Shown: positions 24,887 through 33,817 of the stretch, in pieces
How positions within the stretch are numbered: the stretch's first letter is position 1
Layout of the letters: each line of letters starts with the position of its first letter
From: Pseudomonas sp. TH43
GTDB taxonomy: Bacteria > Pseudomonadota > Gammaproteobacteria > Pseudomonadales > Pseudomonadaceae
Direction: 5' to 3'
Assembly: GCF_016650635.1 (NCBI RefSeq)
Contig: NZ_JAEKFI010000001.1
Location: 868,001 to 932,000 of the forward strand
Length of the DNA stretch: 64,000 nt
Position numbers and translations under genes: made by a program
Notes under the pieces: generated by a model
Databases searched by the model: none
What the model saw: the letters and a program-made list of their open reading frames with translations, nothing else
What the model was told of the DNA's origin: nothing

Positions 24887-25300
24887 TCAACTCATGGGTA
24901 CCGCGAACACCGCGCTGGCGAGTGCAACTGTTCGCTCACCGACATGCAGGCTGACGGCGGCAAACGCTAGTTGACGACCCTTTTTCGAGTGTTCAAGGCG
25001 CACTTCCAGCCATTCATTGATTTGAACTGCGCCGAGATAATCCAGGGTCATGCTCGCCGTGATCAATGGCTGCGGAGGGTCGCTGGCAAACGCCATGGCA
25101 TAGCCCATTCCGACATCGGCCAACGTCGCCAACACCCCTCCATGTAAAGTGCCACGGCCATTGGCATGGCGTGAGTCCGTCAACAACCCCAACTCCAGTT
25201 GCAGCCCACTGCCTCTGGCGTAAATCGGGCCGAGCAAATCAAGCAACGGGCTACTGCGGGTAAACGGAGTGAAACCCTCGGGAATCGCGGTGGTGTCCAT
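24887..25300 (-). CDS. PaaI-type thioesterase (hotdog fold)
   Basis: 137 aa. It carries the hotdog signature HANGRGTLHGGVLATLADVGMGYAMA, which contains the active-site region of PaaI-like acyl-CoA thioesterases, and a typical beta-sheet C-terminus (LVA-like VALASAVFAV). The likely reaction is hydrolysis of aromatic or short acyl-CoA in the cytosol. An AGGAGA ribosome binding site precedes ATG 25300. It is monocistronic. Confidence 0.85.
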   Translation of the reverse strand: MDTTAIPEGFTPFTRSSPLLDLLGPIYARGSGLQLELGLLTDSRHANGRGTLHGGVLATLADVGMGYAMAFASDPPQPLITASMTLDYLGAVQINEWLEVRLEHSKKGRQLAFAAVSLHVGERTVALASAVFAVPMS

Positions 25301-25610
25301 AGTCTCTCCTTGTGCCGGCTACTGACTGGCATCATTGACTTGTACTTCGACTCACTCGGGGTTTAGGGGGAATCACACAATGGGGCAAGCACTATACGAT
25401 TGCGGAATTTGCATTGATAAAACGGCAAACAATCCGCGGTGATGACCGCTACAGCCTCCCGACCGCTAGTTTCACAGAGCAGGCTCTATTGTTGAAATCC
25501 GTGCTACCCGTAAAGCATCGACCGTGGGTCAAATGCGGCCAAAGGTTGTCAGATGAACACACAAAATGGCTGAACCCGTTTGTTGCTCTAGCGACTACAG
25601 GAGATGTGAT
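25301..25610. other. Gene-free interval upstream of alaE
   Basis: About 310 bp between divergent thioesterase and alaE starts. I find no convincing gene, hairpin terminator or REP unit. It should contain both promoters; a GGTTAAATG-like box could not be assigned. Confidence 0.4.
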
Positions 25611-26069
25611 GTGCCTCTATTCCCGCACCCCATGCATCGGACTGCGTTTGTGGCAGACACCACTGCGCTGATCCTGTTTTTCACCACCACCGGCATCATC
25701 AATGAACGTTTCATCGCCGGCATGACTTGGGATCAGGTTCTTCACGCGCGCCTGCTGGGCGCCGCCCTGATGATTCCGGTCGCGAGACCTTACGGTTTAT
25801 GGCGGGACTGGGTGATGAGGCGAGCCAGTCAGCGTCTGGCTTCGAGGCTACTCTGGGACAGTATCGCCCTGGTCAGTTTCCAGGTGCCTATCTATGCAGC
25901 AATCATCGCTTTCAGTGGTGCCTCAGGAGACGGCCTGGTGCGCGGCACTCTCGGCGCGTCGTTGATGATGCTGGTTCTGGGACGACCTTATGGGGCGTTT
26001 CTTAACGGGGTACGGAAGCTTTTTGGCTTGCCTCCGGGGGGCGATAAGCCGATGTCGTTGAACAGTTGA
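25611..26069 (+). CDS. alaE: L-alanine exporter family protein
   Basis: 152 aa with four membrane helices. The pattern matches AlaE: ADT near residue 12, INERFIAGMTWDQVLHARL, ARPYGLWRDWVMR, FQVPIY, and the repeat-like LGRPYGAFLNGVRKLF. E. coli AlaE exports L-alanine by proton exchange. The start is GTG 25611 with AGGAG 7 nt upstream; the 15 in-frame codons before it are unlike the family. It lies at the edge of the accessory segment that continues to ~30 kb. Confidence 0.88.
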   Translation: MPLFPHPMHRTAFVADTTALILFFTTTGIINERFIAGMTWDQVLHARLLGAALMIPVARPYGLWRDWVMRRASQRLASRLLWDSIALVSFQVPIYAAIIAFSGASGDGLVRGTLGASLMMLVLGRPYGAFLNGVRKLFGLPPGGDKPMSLNS

Positions 26070-26165
26070 GTGAGTGCTTTCGGCCAGAAGCGGGCATTGG
26101 GTGGCACATGGCGATATATTCCGGGCATAGCAATCCATCTTCATTCACGATACTCGCTAAAGACA

Positions 26166-26831
26166 ATGGTCAGAAAAGACATGAACTTCACCGACGAATT
26201 AGTAGCCGCTTTCCCGGCAAGCAATCCGGTACCTCCAGTATTACGACAGACCATGGAATTCCTGGAAGCACTAGGCTGCGTCCGTCGCTATCGGAGCGGG
26301 GGGCGCTACATGACTTTGCATCCCGAACCGGAATACAACAACAGCGCTATCACCGCCTTTCACGTTCCGGACTCCGCCGATACTGCTCGATGGACGGCCT
26401 GCGAAGATCCCAGAGTAAACGAGCGGCTATCAATATTCCTCAGGACTGGTGGCGATGGATCGTGGGCAGGGTTATGGCTGGACGACCACGATCAGCAGCG
26501 AATCGTTCATCTTGGCTCGGGCTCGGGATCAGACATGCTCTGCGTCTTGACTAATAGTACGCAAGACCTGATTCGCTTACTGGCCATCGGTTACAACGAG
26601 CACTGCTGGCCAGAGGAGTTTACGAGAACACCGGCCGAACTGCGGGAGCAGCAATACGCAGATGATGACTACCCAGCACCACCTAGGGCATTGCGCGCGT
26701 ACGTGGAACGCACGCTTGGCCTCAGCGTCCCGGCGCGCGCATCAGATCTCATCTCAAGCACAACAAGCATGGACGCGCATGAATCCAGTGATCCTTTCTG
26801 GAACTGGCTCAAACAGGTAAGAAATGATTGA
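26166..26831 (+). CDS. Hypothetical protein, possibly SMI1/KNR4-like
   Basis: 221 aa (or 216 from Met 26181). Acidic cytosolic protein whose middle (GLWLDDHDQQRIVHLGSGSGSDMLCVLTNSTQDLIRLLAIGYNEH) resembles the SUKH/SMI1-KNR4 fold used by many contact-dependent toxin immunity proteins. The resemblance is weak and by eye. No toxin gene adjoins it, so it would be an orphan. It begins about 100 bp after alaE in lower-GC sequence. Confidence 0.5.
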   Translation: MVRKDMNFTDELVAAFPASNPVPPVLRQTMEFLEALGCVRRYRSGGRYMTLHPEPEYNNSAITAFHVPDSADTARWTACEDPRVNERLSIFLRTGGDGSWAGLWLDDHDQQRIVHLGSGSGSDMLCVLTNSTQDLIRLLAIGYNEHCWPEEFTRTPAELREQQYADDDYPAPPRALRAYVERTLGLSVPARASDLISSTTSMDAHESSDPFWNWLKQVRND

Positions 26832-27002
26832 AAGGTCCCGTCACGATCTCGACCACCAGAAGGTCAGAGAATCGCAGGATTTTTCATCAAGCCTGGGATT
26901 AATTGGCCACTCGCAACGGGCGTAGATCAGCAAAAAATCGACGTTAGACACGTAATCGCGAGCTGCTTAATCCAAGCTTCGAAGCTAGGATAGGGGAAAG
27001 AT

Positions 27003-27395
27003 ATGGCAGGAGGGAACATCATCTGCGGCACCTTCCAAAGTGCTGACAAATCCGGATCAGCCTTGGAAGCTGTTTTAGAAGCACTCCCGTTGCAGGCTCA
27101 CGAACTGGTCGAAAATGTTAAACAGCAACTCGATACAGCAGAATTTGTCCTCATAGAGATTGAACAAGCGAAAAGCTTGCTTCCATTCTTACAGGTCTAC
27201 CAGGCTCAATTGATCGCTGAGATCGGGCACAATGATTGGGCTCGCGCAACGCAGGAGGAAGAGTCTTCGCTTGAACCTGTCGCGGCAAAGTGGGGATCAG
27301 GTAAGGGATGGAGGCTTTACTGTGTGCGAGATCTCGTAAGGGCCTGTGAAAATTCGTTGGTAGAGATGGAACCAGTCTGCATCACGTTTAGTTAA
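27003..27395 (+). CDS. Hypothetical protein (130 aa), accessory
   Basis: Acidic, mostly helical protein (SALEAVLEALPLQAHELVENVKQQLDTAEFVLIEIEQAK) with no signal peptide, preceded by GGGGAAAG 3 nt from the ATG. The family is not recognised. Its size, acidity and place next to the SMI1-like gene would suit an orphan immunity protein; this is inference only. Confidence 0.5.
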   Translation: MAGGNIICGTFQSADKSGSALEAVLEALPLQAHELVENVKQQLDTAEFVLIEIEQAKSLLPFLQVYQAQLIAEIGHNDWARATQEEESSLEPVAAKWGSGKGWRLYCVRDLVRACENSLVEMEPVCITFS

Positions 27396-27857
27396 CTGCT
27401 TCCAGCTCGTTTTCACACAACCTGGGTCGATAGCAGCCCTTTGCCAAAGGCAGCCATCGACCAACAGCACCCTCTGGGCTACTTCCGCGTTGCGGGTTCA
27501 ACAAAGGCGAAACCGCTCCGCAAAGACACCCAGGGGTAAAGCACGGCCCTTCGGCCGATGCTTACAGACCGACCGCTATCGGCCAGAAGCGGCCATTCGC
27601 GAATGACTTTCGACTATTCAAGCTGCCTTTCTCGGATGTACCTGGCGACCATTTGCCCTTGGTGCCCTCCAACGCCAGTGGAATGCTGTTTGAAAGTCTG
27701 CGATAGTTTTTTTTGGTGATAAAATTGCGCCTGCTTAAACCATAAAACGTCAAACAAGCGATCTTTCTTTATTAGTTAAAGCATGATACAAAAATGGCTA
27801 CCTTTCGCCTAAAAGCGTCTAAAAAACGTGGGCAAAAAAGGTACTTAGGAGAATAGA
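27396..27857. other. Gene-free interval with a hairpin and degenerate repeat motif
   Basis: 462 bp with no convincing gene. It contains a GGCC-CTTC-GGCC hairpin flanked by AGCAC/ATGCT (27540-27562) and, at about 27580, the motif CGGCCAGAAGCGGCC. Versions of that motif recur at about 26082, 29742 and 47307 in this window. The last 100 bp are AT-rich and probably hold the promoter of the DUF2971 gene. Confidence 0.4.
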
Positions 27858-29000
27858 ATGCATGTCTACCGGTATCGATCATCAAACTTGCTTTCACAGA
27901 AAGGCTTACTTTACGATGAATGGTATTTCGCCTCAAAGGAAGAGCTCAACGATCCTATCGATATGCAGTCAAAATTTGAATTTTCAGGCGACTGGACACG
28001 AACACTAACAAGCCTATGGGAGAATGAGCATGAAGCAAAAATTGCTGCGGCTTATTTATCTAAGATAGGTCAAATTTCTTATGAGCAGTTAATAATCGAT
28101 TTTGACCTTCATAAAGAAAAAATAATAGAGCGAGTTTTCAGTGATAGGCACATCTCACTCATGGAGCTCTCCAAGCTAGAAAACTCGCTGGAACACCTAT
28201 TGGCACTGCTAAACCTTTATGCCCCTGGCTCGGGATACTCCATCTCATTATCTAGAACAAATTCAGACATGTTGATGTGGTCTCACTATGCCGCGAGTCA
28301 TACGGGATTTTGTCTGACTTATAGACCGATAAATGGCTGCCTAAATCAGTGTCCAATTAGGAAAAAAGACTCATTAGCTGTTACAGCAAACCACCTCTCA
28401 TCTGTTAGCGCTGCTTTCGAAATCGAAGATATCAATTATAAAGACCAGCTTCATCCGATAGATGCATTTTCATTGCTGCCAGTAATCTACACAGGCTATA
28501 GCTTCGAATCAGAATCATCAAGACTGGAGTATCATAAAAAAATTAGAGAGCAATTACTTACCAAAAACAAGTGCTGGCAGTACGAGCAAGAATGCAGGCT
28601 AATGTTGCGTCAGCCTACTAAGTGGATTTCCGGCTGCTCGGCCTATAACAGTTTGCAACGTTTGTTTTATTATGATTTCAGTCAGGTTTCTGGAATAATA
28701 TTCGGTGCGCGAATGTCATCACATGACAAAGAAGCAATACGAAATATTATTAGTCATAAAATGCTAGATAAATACAAAAGTATTCAGGGCAGAAAAACCT
28801 ATGTTTTTGATTTTCTCTATCAACAGGCAGAGATCTGTCCAAGTTCGAGAGCTGTAAAAATTGTAGATCTTGATTTATATCTGATGGGGTCAATATTGAA
28901 GCCCGGTAGTGCGCAGTATGCAGATCGCTTGGATAGGTGGAGGAGAGGAGAAGGAATGGCTATCGAAAACGGAAATTTTTCTTATGAGCCTATACCCTGA
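27858..29000 (+). CDS. DUF2971-family protein
   Basis: 380 aa, strikingly AT-rich relative to flanking genes. Family landmarks: an N-terminal YRSSNLL...WYFASKEELNDPID block, the central SLSRTNSDMLMWSHYAASHTGFCLTYR block and the KCWQYEQECRLML block. Together they make the DUF2971 pattern (PF11185), of unknown biochemistry. No membrane helix or signal peptide. AGGAG lies 6 nt before the ATG. The SLATT gene follows 182 bp downstream on the same strand, so the pair may form a small module. Base composition suggests horizontal acquisition. Confidence 0.82.
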   Translation: MHVYRYRSSNLLSQKGLLYDEWYFASKEELNDPIDMQSKFEFSGDWTRTLTSLWENEHEAKIAAAYLSKIGQISYEQLIIDFDLHKEKIIERVFSDRHISLMELSKLENSLEHLLALLNLYAPGSGYSISLSRTNSDMLMWSHYAASHTGFCLTYRPINGCLNQCPIRKKDSLAVTANHLSSVSAAFEIEDINYKDQLHPIDAFSLLPVIYTGYSFESESSRLEYHKKIREQLLTKNKCWQYEQECRLMLRQPTKWISGCSAYNSLQRLFYYDFSQVSGIIFGARMSSHDKEAIRNIISHKMLDKYKSIQGRKTYVFDFLYQQAEICPSSRAVKIVDLDLYLMGSILKPGSAQYADRLDRWRRGEGMAIENGNFSYEPIP

Positions 29001-29043
29001 GTGGAAAACTCATTATCCGCCCCCCTGTAACTAGGAGTCAGTA

Positions 29044-29133
29044 ATGTTTACGCTAGTTAAGCGATGGCAGCCACTCGAGTACTACAAGTTGGAATGGTGC
29101 GAGAGGCTTCAGATCTTAAGTTTAGTTGTGTAA
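29044..29133 (+). CDS. Possible 29-aa small ORF between DUF2971 and SLATT genes
   Basis: ATG at 29044 has a well-placed TAGGAG 7 nt upstream and encodes MFTLVKRWQPLEYYKLEWCE followed by nine mostly hydrophobic residues, then TAA at 29131. It lies wholly inside the gap between the DUF2971 and SLATT genes on the same strand. It could be a leader peptide, a small membrane-associated protein or chance. Its ribosome binding site is better than that of the neighbouring SLATT gene. Confidence 0.3.
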   Translation: MFTLVKRWQPLEYYKLEWCERLQILSLVV

Positions 29134-29182
29134 TACGATTAGGCCGGCTTTGCTGTTCATAGGTAATTTTATAGGGGGTTAT

Positions 29183-29677
29183 ATGTCAGTGGATCTTGAG
29201 CTACCAGTTGATACCGAACAGCTGCTGAGGAAATGGTATACCCGGTGTAGTACTGTAGCCGTTGGGCATTACAAATCTGCTGAATACTACACTAAAATGC
29301 ACGCGCGATTATCTGGCTCGGCAGCAGTGCTATCTGCTATAACCGGTACCACTGTATTCGCGACGCTGCAGAACCAACCCACATTGTGGTTGCAGATAAT
29401 GCTTGGCTTTTTTAGTATTTTAGCAGCAGTCCTAGCAACATTTTCCGCCTCGATGGCTTATCAGGAAAAAGCAGAAAAGCACAGAAGTGCGGGGTCTAAA
29501 TATAACTCCATTGGAAGAGAGTTTGAACAAATCGGATTAGCGACGCCGATAACTCAGGAGCTAATACACAACGTCCGTTCTCGTCTTGATGCATTGGCAG
29601 AGGAGGCTCCGCACATTCCACGGAAGATCCATAAAAAAATCGCCAACCCTGCCCAACTCTCAAACTGGAGCAACTAA
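29183..29677 (+). CDS. SLATT-domain two-transmembrane protein
   Basis: 164 aa from ATG 29183 (MSVDLELPV); an in-frame start at 29126 has no supporting ribosome binding site. An N-terminal amphipathic helix with a KWY...HYKSAEYY pattern is followed by two hydrophobic helices (about 43-62 and 68-93), then a charged helical tail (YQEKAEKHRSAGSKYNSIGREFEQI). This order matches SLATT (SMODS/SLOG-associating 2TM) effectors, predicted to form membrane pores or disrupt membranes in nucleotide-signalling defence systems. No nucleotidyltransferase or SLOG gene adjoins. AT-rich like the DUF2971 gene. Confidence 0.75.
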   Translation: MSVDLELPVDTEQLLRKWYTRCSTVAVGHYKSAEYYTKMHARLSGSAAVLSAITGTTVFATLQNQPTLWLQIMLGFFSILAAVLATFSASMAYQEKAEKHRSAGSKYNSIGREFEQIGLATPITQELIHNVRSRLDALAEEAPHIPRKIHKKIANPAQLSNWSN

Positions 29678-29811
29678 AATTTTTATTTAAGGCGAAGAAC
29701 TGAAGTTCAGTTTGTAATTTCGCACCCTCGAGCGTCCGCTTTTGGCCGAAAGCAGCCGCTCAAAGCGCACATCCAACCCAACAGTCTTAGAACGAGGCCA
29801 AATAAGATATC

Positions 29812-30741
29812 TTGTTGATCTACCAACCCGCTCGCCATCTTAGGGAAGCCATGCTGAGTTCACTTGTGTTGAATGGCCAGTCTCCAGCATCTGACCGCTC
29901 AGACCTGATGGTGCCGTGGTGGAGTTTTACGAAAACGGTTCTGGCGGCGACTGCCCTGACGTTGGTGCGTGACGGCCTGATCAGATTGGACGACCCGATC
30001 CCTGATCAACCTTTCACGTTACGCCAACTATTGCGCCATGAAGCAGGTCTCGCCGACTACAGCGAACTGGCCGACTATCACGCCGCCGTCGCTGACAATC
30101 AGGCAGCCTGGCCCGCCGACGAAATGATGCAACGCCTTGACGGCGAGCGGCTTCGATACAGTCCCGGAAGCGGATGGCGTTACTCGAATGTCGGCTACCT
30201 GCTCATCGGCAGACTGATTGAACGAGTGACGGATCTGTCGCTTGAAGACGCCGTGAGTCAACGTGTATTCAACGCTTTAGGCCTGTCGAACGTTCGCTTC
30301 GCTAAAACGCGAAAAGATTTGCAAGAGACCCATTCAGGAAGCAGCTCGAATTACGACCCTGGCTGGGTCTACCACGGTCTATTGATTGGCCCGCTTTCGC
30401 AGGCTGCTTTATTACTTGATCGACTACTTGCCGGCCACCTCCTCCCGCCGGATTTACTCGAAGAAATGCAGACAGCAAAAACATTGGGCGGACCGATTCC
30501 GGGACGTCCATGGGTTACGCCGAGGTATGGGCTGGGTTTGATGCAGGGATTGATCGAAGGTGGTTACACCCTCAGCGGGCACACAGGTTGCGGGCCTGGC
30601 AGTGTGATTGCCGTTTACCGCATCAGCGACGGCGACGCATCGGTTTGTTGCGCAAGTTTTGATGCGGGCGCCAGTGAAGGTGCGGTCGAAACGTATGTCG
30701 TTGGAAGATTGATGCAGGCCTTACGCAGAGCGAGCGTTTGA
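29812..30741 (+). CDS. Beta-lactamase-like serine hydrolase (class C / DD-peptidase family)
   Basis: 309 aa. It has the SxxK motif SFTK (Ser38-Lys41), YSN (Tyr124) and a C-terminal SGHTG in place of the KTG box. The fold is the beta-lactamase/transpeptidase family, which includes esterases and D-aminopeptidases; a true beta-lactamase is unlikely because there is no signal peptide. The start is uncertain: TTG 29812 keeps a family-like helical N-terminus, whereas ATG 29851 has GGGAAG upstream. Substrate unknown. Confidence 0.75.
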   Translation: MLIYQPARHLREAMLSSLVLNGQSPASDRSDLMVPWWSFTKTVLAATALTLVRDGLIRLDDPIPDQPFTLRQLLRHEAGLADYSELADYHAAVADNQAAWPADEMMQRLDGERLRYSPGSGWRYSNVGYLLIGRLIERVTDLSLEDAVSQRVFNALGLSNVRFAKTRKDLQETHSGSSSNYDPGWVYHGLLIGPLSQAALLLDRLLAGHLLPPDLLEEMQTAKTLGGPIPGRPWVTPRYGLGLMQGLIEGGYTLSGHTGCGPGSVIAVYRISDGDASVCCASFDAGASEGAVETYVVGRLMQALRRASV

Positions 30742-30822
30742 AGTAAAACGGCCTTGCCGTGAGCACTTCAGAAACCGAAATACACTATTGTCACTACTTT
30801 ATAAAAGCAGGAACGCCGATAC

Positions 30823-32031
30823 ATGACCGAACCTCAGACCGTTGAGCAAAGCAGTGCCTGGTCGGTGTTTCTGATCTTTCTGCGCCTCGGACTGACCTCC
30901 TTCGGTGGTCCGGTGGCGCACCTGGGGTACTTCCATAATGAATTCGTTCTCAGGCGCCATTGGTTAAGTGAACGCAGTTATGCGGATCTGGTAGCGCTCT
31001 GCCAATTCCTGCCCGGCCCGGCGAGCAGCCAGGTCGGCATCGCCTTGGGCATGTTGCGGGCCGGATACCGTGGTGCGTTGGCGGCGTGGGTGGGGTTTAC
31101 ACTGCCCTCGGCGACTGCGTTGATTGTGTTTGCGTTGGGCATCGCCCACTACGGCACCGCTCTTTCGCCTGGTGCCCTGCATGGGCTCAAAGTGGTCGCC
31201 GTTGCGGTGGTTGCTCAAGCCGTGTGGGGCATGGCGCGCAATCTGTGCACGGACGTGCCGCGCATTGCCCTGATGGCGATTGCCGCGTGTGTTGCATTGC
31301 TTGCGCCGTCGGCATGGGCACAGGTGGCTGTGATTTTCGCCGCAGGTATCGCGGGCCTGCTGCTGTTCAAACCGGTGGAGCGTGCCGAGCACGACGCTCT
31401 GCCGATCACCATCAGCCGGCGAACCGGTGCGATCTGTTTATCACTGTTCCTGATATTGCTAGTGGGCCTGCCGTTGCTGGCCGAACTACATCCCGATCAA
31501 CGCGTGGCATTGGTGGATGCGTTTTACCGCGCCGGCGCTTTGGTATTCGGAGGTGGCCACGTCGTTCTGCCTCTGCTGCAAGCGGAAGTTGTTCCCACTG
31601 GCTGGGTCAGCAATGAAGCGTTTCTGGCCGGCTATGGCGCCACGCAGGCGATGCCCGGCCCTTTGTTTACGTTCGCCGCGTTTCTCGGTGCTTCGATGAA
31701 CGTCGCGCCTTCAGGCTGGGCAGGTGGCGCGATCTGCTTGATGGCGATTTTTGCCCCCTCGTTTCTGTTGATCATCGGTGCCTTGCCTTTCTGGGAGCGG
31801 TTACGACGCAGCCTGCTTGCGCAAGCCGCTCTGGCTGGGGTGAACGCCGCGGTGGTTGGCCTGCTGTTGGCCGCGCTTTACCAACCTGTCTGGACGAGCG
31901 CCATTATCAAACCACAAGATTTTTGTCTGGCGCTGGTTGCCCTGATCGCGTTGATGTTCGCAAAGCTGCCAGTGTGGTTGGTTGTGGTCGGAACAGGCTT
32001 TGCGGGGTGGGGTTTGAATGGTCTGTATTGA
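30823..32031 (+). CDS. chrA: Chromate efflux transporter family (CHR) protein
   Basis: 402 aa with two homologous halves, each of about six membrane helices. Diagnostic motifs are FLRLGLTSFGGPVAHLGYF and CQFLPGPASSQVGIALG in the first half, and GGGHVVLPLLQAEVV and ATQAMPGPLFTFAAFLG in the second. Known ChrA proteins export chromate, probably as a sulfate analogue, coupled to proton movement. No chrB regulator or sulfur genes adjoin, so metal resistance is likely but unproven. Confidence 0.9.
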   Translation: MTEPQTVEQSSAWSVFLIFLRLGLTSFGGPVAHLGYFHNEFVLRRHWLSERSYADLVALCQFLPGPASSQVGIALGMLRAGYRGALAAWVGFTLPSATALIVFALGIAHYGTALSPGALHGLKVVAVAVVAQAVWGMARNLCTDVPRIALMAIAACVALLAPSAWAQVAVIFAAGIAGLLLFKPVERAEHDALPITISRRTGAICLSLFLILLVGLPLLAELHPDQRVALVDAFYRAGALVFGGGHVVLPLLQAEVVPTGWVSNEAFLAGYGATQAMPGPLFTFAAFLGASMNVAPSGWAGGAICLMAIFAPSFLLIIGALPFWERLRRSLLAQAALAGVNAAVVGLLLAALYQPVWTSAIIKPQDFCLALVALIALMFAKLPVWLVVVGTGFAGWGLNGLY

Positions 32032-32081
32032 GCTCAATCATCGGTGGTTCAGCGAATGATGCCCTGAACGCCTTCCTATGA

Positions 32082-32561
32082 TCAGCCGCCAATCCACAAC
32101 ATGGTCTGAACCGTAATATGCGGATGACTCTCCAACGGCTCCCACTCATCGACAAAAGCAAAACCTTGCTTCAGATAGAAATTCGCGGCCCTGGCATTGT
32201 CCGGTGAGACGTCGAGATAAACCCGATCGAAGCCCTTTTCCAACGCACGAGACTTCACCGCTTCGACCAGTTGCGTAGCCACGCCAGAACCGCGTGCAGC
32301 GGGCTCAATCCACATTCCGATCAAGTTGAAGCGGTTGGCGCTATTGATCGCCGCGCCGATCATGCCCACAGGGCGGTCTTGCTCAATCGCCAGCCAGAAC
32401 GCGCTGGTGGCTGACGAAGCGCGGGCTTGCCACTGTTGATCCGTGTAGCCGGCGGCGGTTTGATAGCTCACACCGAAGGCCGTGGGCGCGTCCCGCAGCG
32501 CGGCCAGCCGGACGTGTTTGAGCAGCGTCCAATCCTGGGTTTGCGTGAGTCGAATGGTCAT
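32082..32561 (-). CDS. GNAT-family N-acetyltransferase
   Basis: 159 aa. It has a typical GNAT core: a central WIEPAARGSGVATQLVEAV acetyl-CoA pyrophosphate loop (R/Q-x-x-G-x-G/A), then LDVSPDNARAANFYLKQGF, which matches the conserved N-x-x-A-x-x-F/Y-Y motif. It transfers an acetyl group to an amine; the acceptor is unknown. It follows msrA on the same strand but a terminator-like hairpin lies between them. Confidence 0.88.
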   Translation of the reverse strand: MTIRLTQTQDWTLLKHVRLAALRDAPTAFGVSYQTAAGYTDQQWQARASSATSAFWLAIEQDRPVGMIGAAINSANRFNLIGMWIEPAARGSGVATQLVEAVKSRALEKGFDRVYLDVSPDNARAANFYLKQGFAFVDEWEPLESHPHITVQTMLWIGG

Positions 32562-32586
32562 GATCGTCCCTGAAAAATAAACAGCG

Positions 32587-32615
32587 CCCTCAACGTCTCA
32601 CATGGACGTCGAGGG
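32587..32615 (-). terminator. Rho-independent terminator after msrA
   Basis: On the minus strand an 11-bp stem with one mismatch (CCCTCGACGTC / GACGTTGAGGG) with a CATGTGA loop precedes TGTTTATTTTT, a good U-rich tract. It lies between the msrA stop (32629) and the GNAT gene start (32561), so the two genes are probably separate units. Confidence 0.65.
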
Positions 32616-32628
32616 GGCAATTTGATTT

Positions 32629-33135
32629 TTAGGCGCGTTTGGGCAGCTTCCAGTTCGGGCGGATGAAGTGGCAGGTGTAGCCATTCGGTATGCGCTCGAG
32701 GTAATCCTGGTGCTCCGGCTCCGCTTCCCAGAACGGACCCGCCGGCTCGATTTCGGTGACCACACGGCCCGGCCACAACTTGGAAGCGTCGACGTCGGCA
32801 GCGGTATCCTCGGCGACATCGCGCTGCGCTTCGCTGAGGTAGTAAATCGCCGAACGATAGCTCGGGCCGAGGTCGTTGCCTTGGCGGTTGGGTGTGCTCG
32901 GGTCGTGGATCTGGAAGAAGAACTCAAGAATCTGTCGGTAGCTGATCACGGCCGGGTCGAAGACGATTTCTATGGCTTCGGCGTGATTGCCGTGGTTGCG
33001 ATAAGTCGCGTTCGGCACATCGCCGCCGGTGTATCCGACCCGCGTCTGCAGCACACCGGGATAGCGCCGCAGCAGATCCTGCATGCCCCAGAAGCAGCCG
33101 CCAGCAAGAATGGCAGTTTCGGTTTGCGTGGTCAT
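32629..33135 (-). CDS. msrA: Peptide methionine-S-sulfoxide reductase
   Basis: 168 aa. The catalytic Cys14 lies in GGCFWGMQ, and the family continues with [30 protein letters not shown], a recognised MsrA block. It reduces methionine-S-sulfoxide in proteins using thioredoxin in the cytosol. No resolving cysteine is evident near the C-terminus (the sequence ends [10 protein letters not shown]), as in some short MsrA forms. There is no msrB next to it. Confidence 0.93.
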   Translation of the reverse strand: MTTQTETAILAGGCFWGMQDLLRRYPGVLQTRVGYTGGDVPNATYRNHGNHAEAIEIVFDPAVISYRQILEFFFQIHDPSTPNRQGNDLGPSYRSAIYYLSEAQRDVAEDTAADVDASKLWPGRVVTEIEPAGPFWEAEPEHQDYLERIPNGYTCHFIRPNWKLPKRA

Positions 33136-33267
33136 GGTGTGTCCTTCCTCTCGGGGACGTGGGTATAGCTGATGTTATGAGGGCGTATTGGCAAATTCCA
33201 AGGTTGCGTGTAAACAAGCTGACCGGCGCCGAAAATGACGCATGGGCAGAACATCACGGAAGAATGA

Positions 33268-33690
33268 ATGAGCCGACGGATTAGCAGACTCCTCTTGACC
33301 GGTGCGTGCCTGTTTGCCGGCTGCGCCATGGCTGAACCGCGATGCGCAGACTTCCTCGCGAAACTCAGCGACAAACCTCAATTCGTCGAGTTTGTGGAGT
33401 GCACCCAAGACATCGACGCACAGGGAAAACCTTTCATCGCGCGCTACCGCGTCAAAGGCACCGATGCCCTTGAGGCCGAGCGCTACCTGAACCGCCGTTT
33501 CGGATTGCCAATGCTGCGGTACATCTGCTGCGGCTGGGATTCGACGTTCTATTCCTATCGGGATAAAAAAACCCAACACTGGTATCTGCTGGGCATGGGT
33601 TCCGAGGAAACGTCCGTCAACACGCGGGAGGCGTGGCCGCAGATAAAGTACTTCTACCTCCAGGTGTCACTCGCGACAGAAGATCCTTAA
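33268..33690 (+). CDS. Secreted hypothetical protein (DUF4952-like)
   Basis: 140 aa. N-terminal hydrophobic signal with a lipobox-like LFAGC, or a signal-peptidase-I site after CAMA (MSRRISRLLLTGACLFAGCAMA). The mature part has cysteines at RCADF, VECTQD and ICCGW, and a pattern (ADFLAKLSDKP...FVEC) resembling DUF4952. Periplasmic or lipoprotein location is inferred; function unknown. It is divergent from msrA with 132 bp between. Confidence 0.65.
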   Translation: MSRRISRLLLTGACLFAGCAMAEPRCADFLAKLSDKPQFVEFVECTQDIDAQGKPFIARYRVKGTDALEAERYLNRRFGLPMLRYICCGWDSTFYSYRDKKTQHWYLLGMGSEETSVNTREAWPQIKYFYLQVSLATEDP

Positions 33691-33817
33691 GCGTGATTGC
33701 ACAGCCATTCATGTGATTTCAATCTCAGCTATGCCGAAGACTCAGGGATCATGGAATGCGAGTCATCGGCAAGGTCCAGGCGCTGAAATCCCACCTCAAC
33801 CAAGGAAGATAACCCCA

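Noticed and set aside
29183..29677. Complete CBASS operon around the SLATT gene
   Set aside because: No cGAS/DncV-type nucleotidyltransferase, Cap2/Cap3 or SLOG gene is adjacent, so only a partial or different system can be claimed.
29812..30741. Antibiotic-resistance beta-lactamase
   Set aside because: It has SxxK and YSN but no signal peptide and an HTG third motif; more likely an esterase or peptidase relative.
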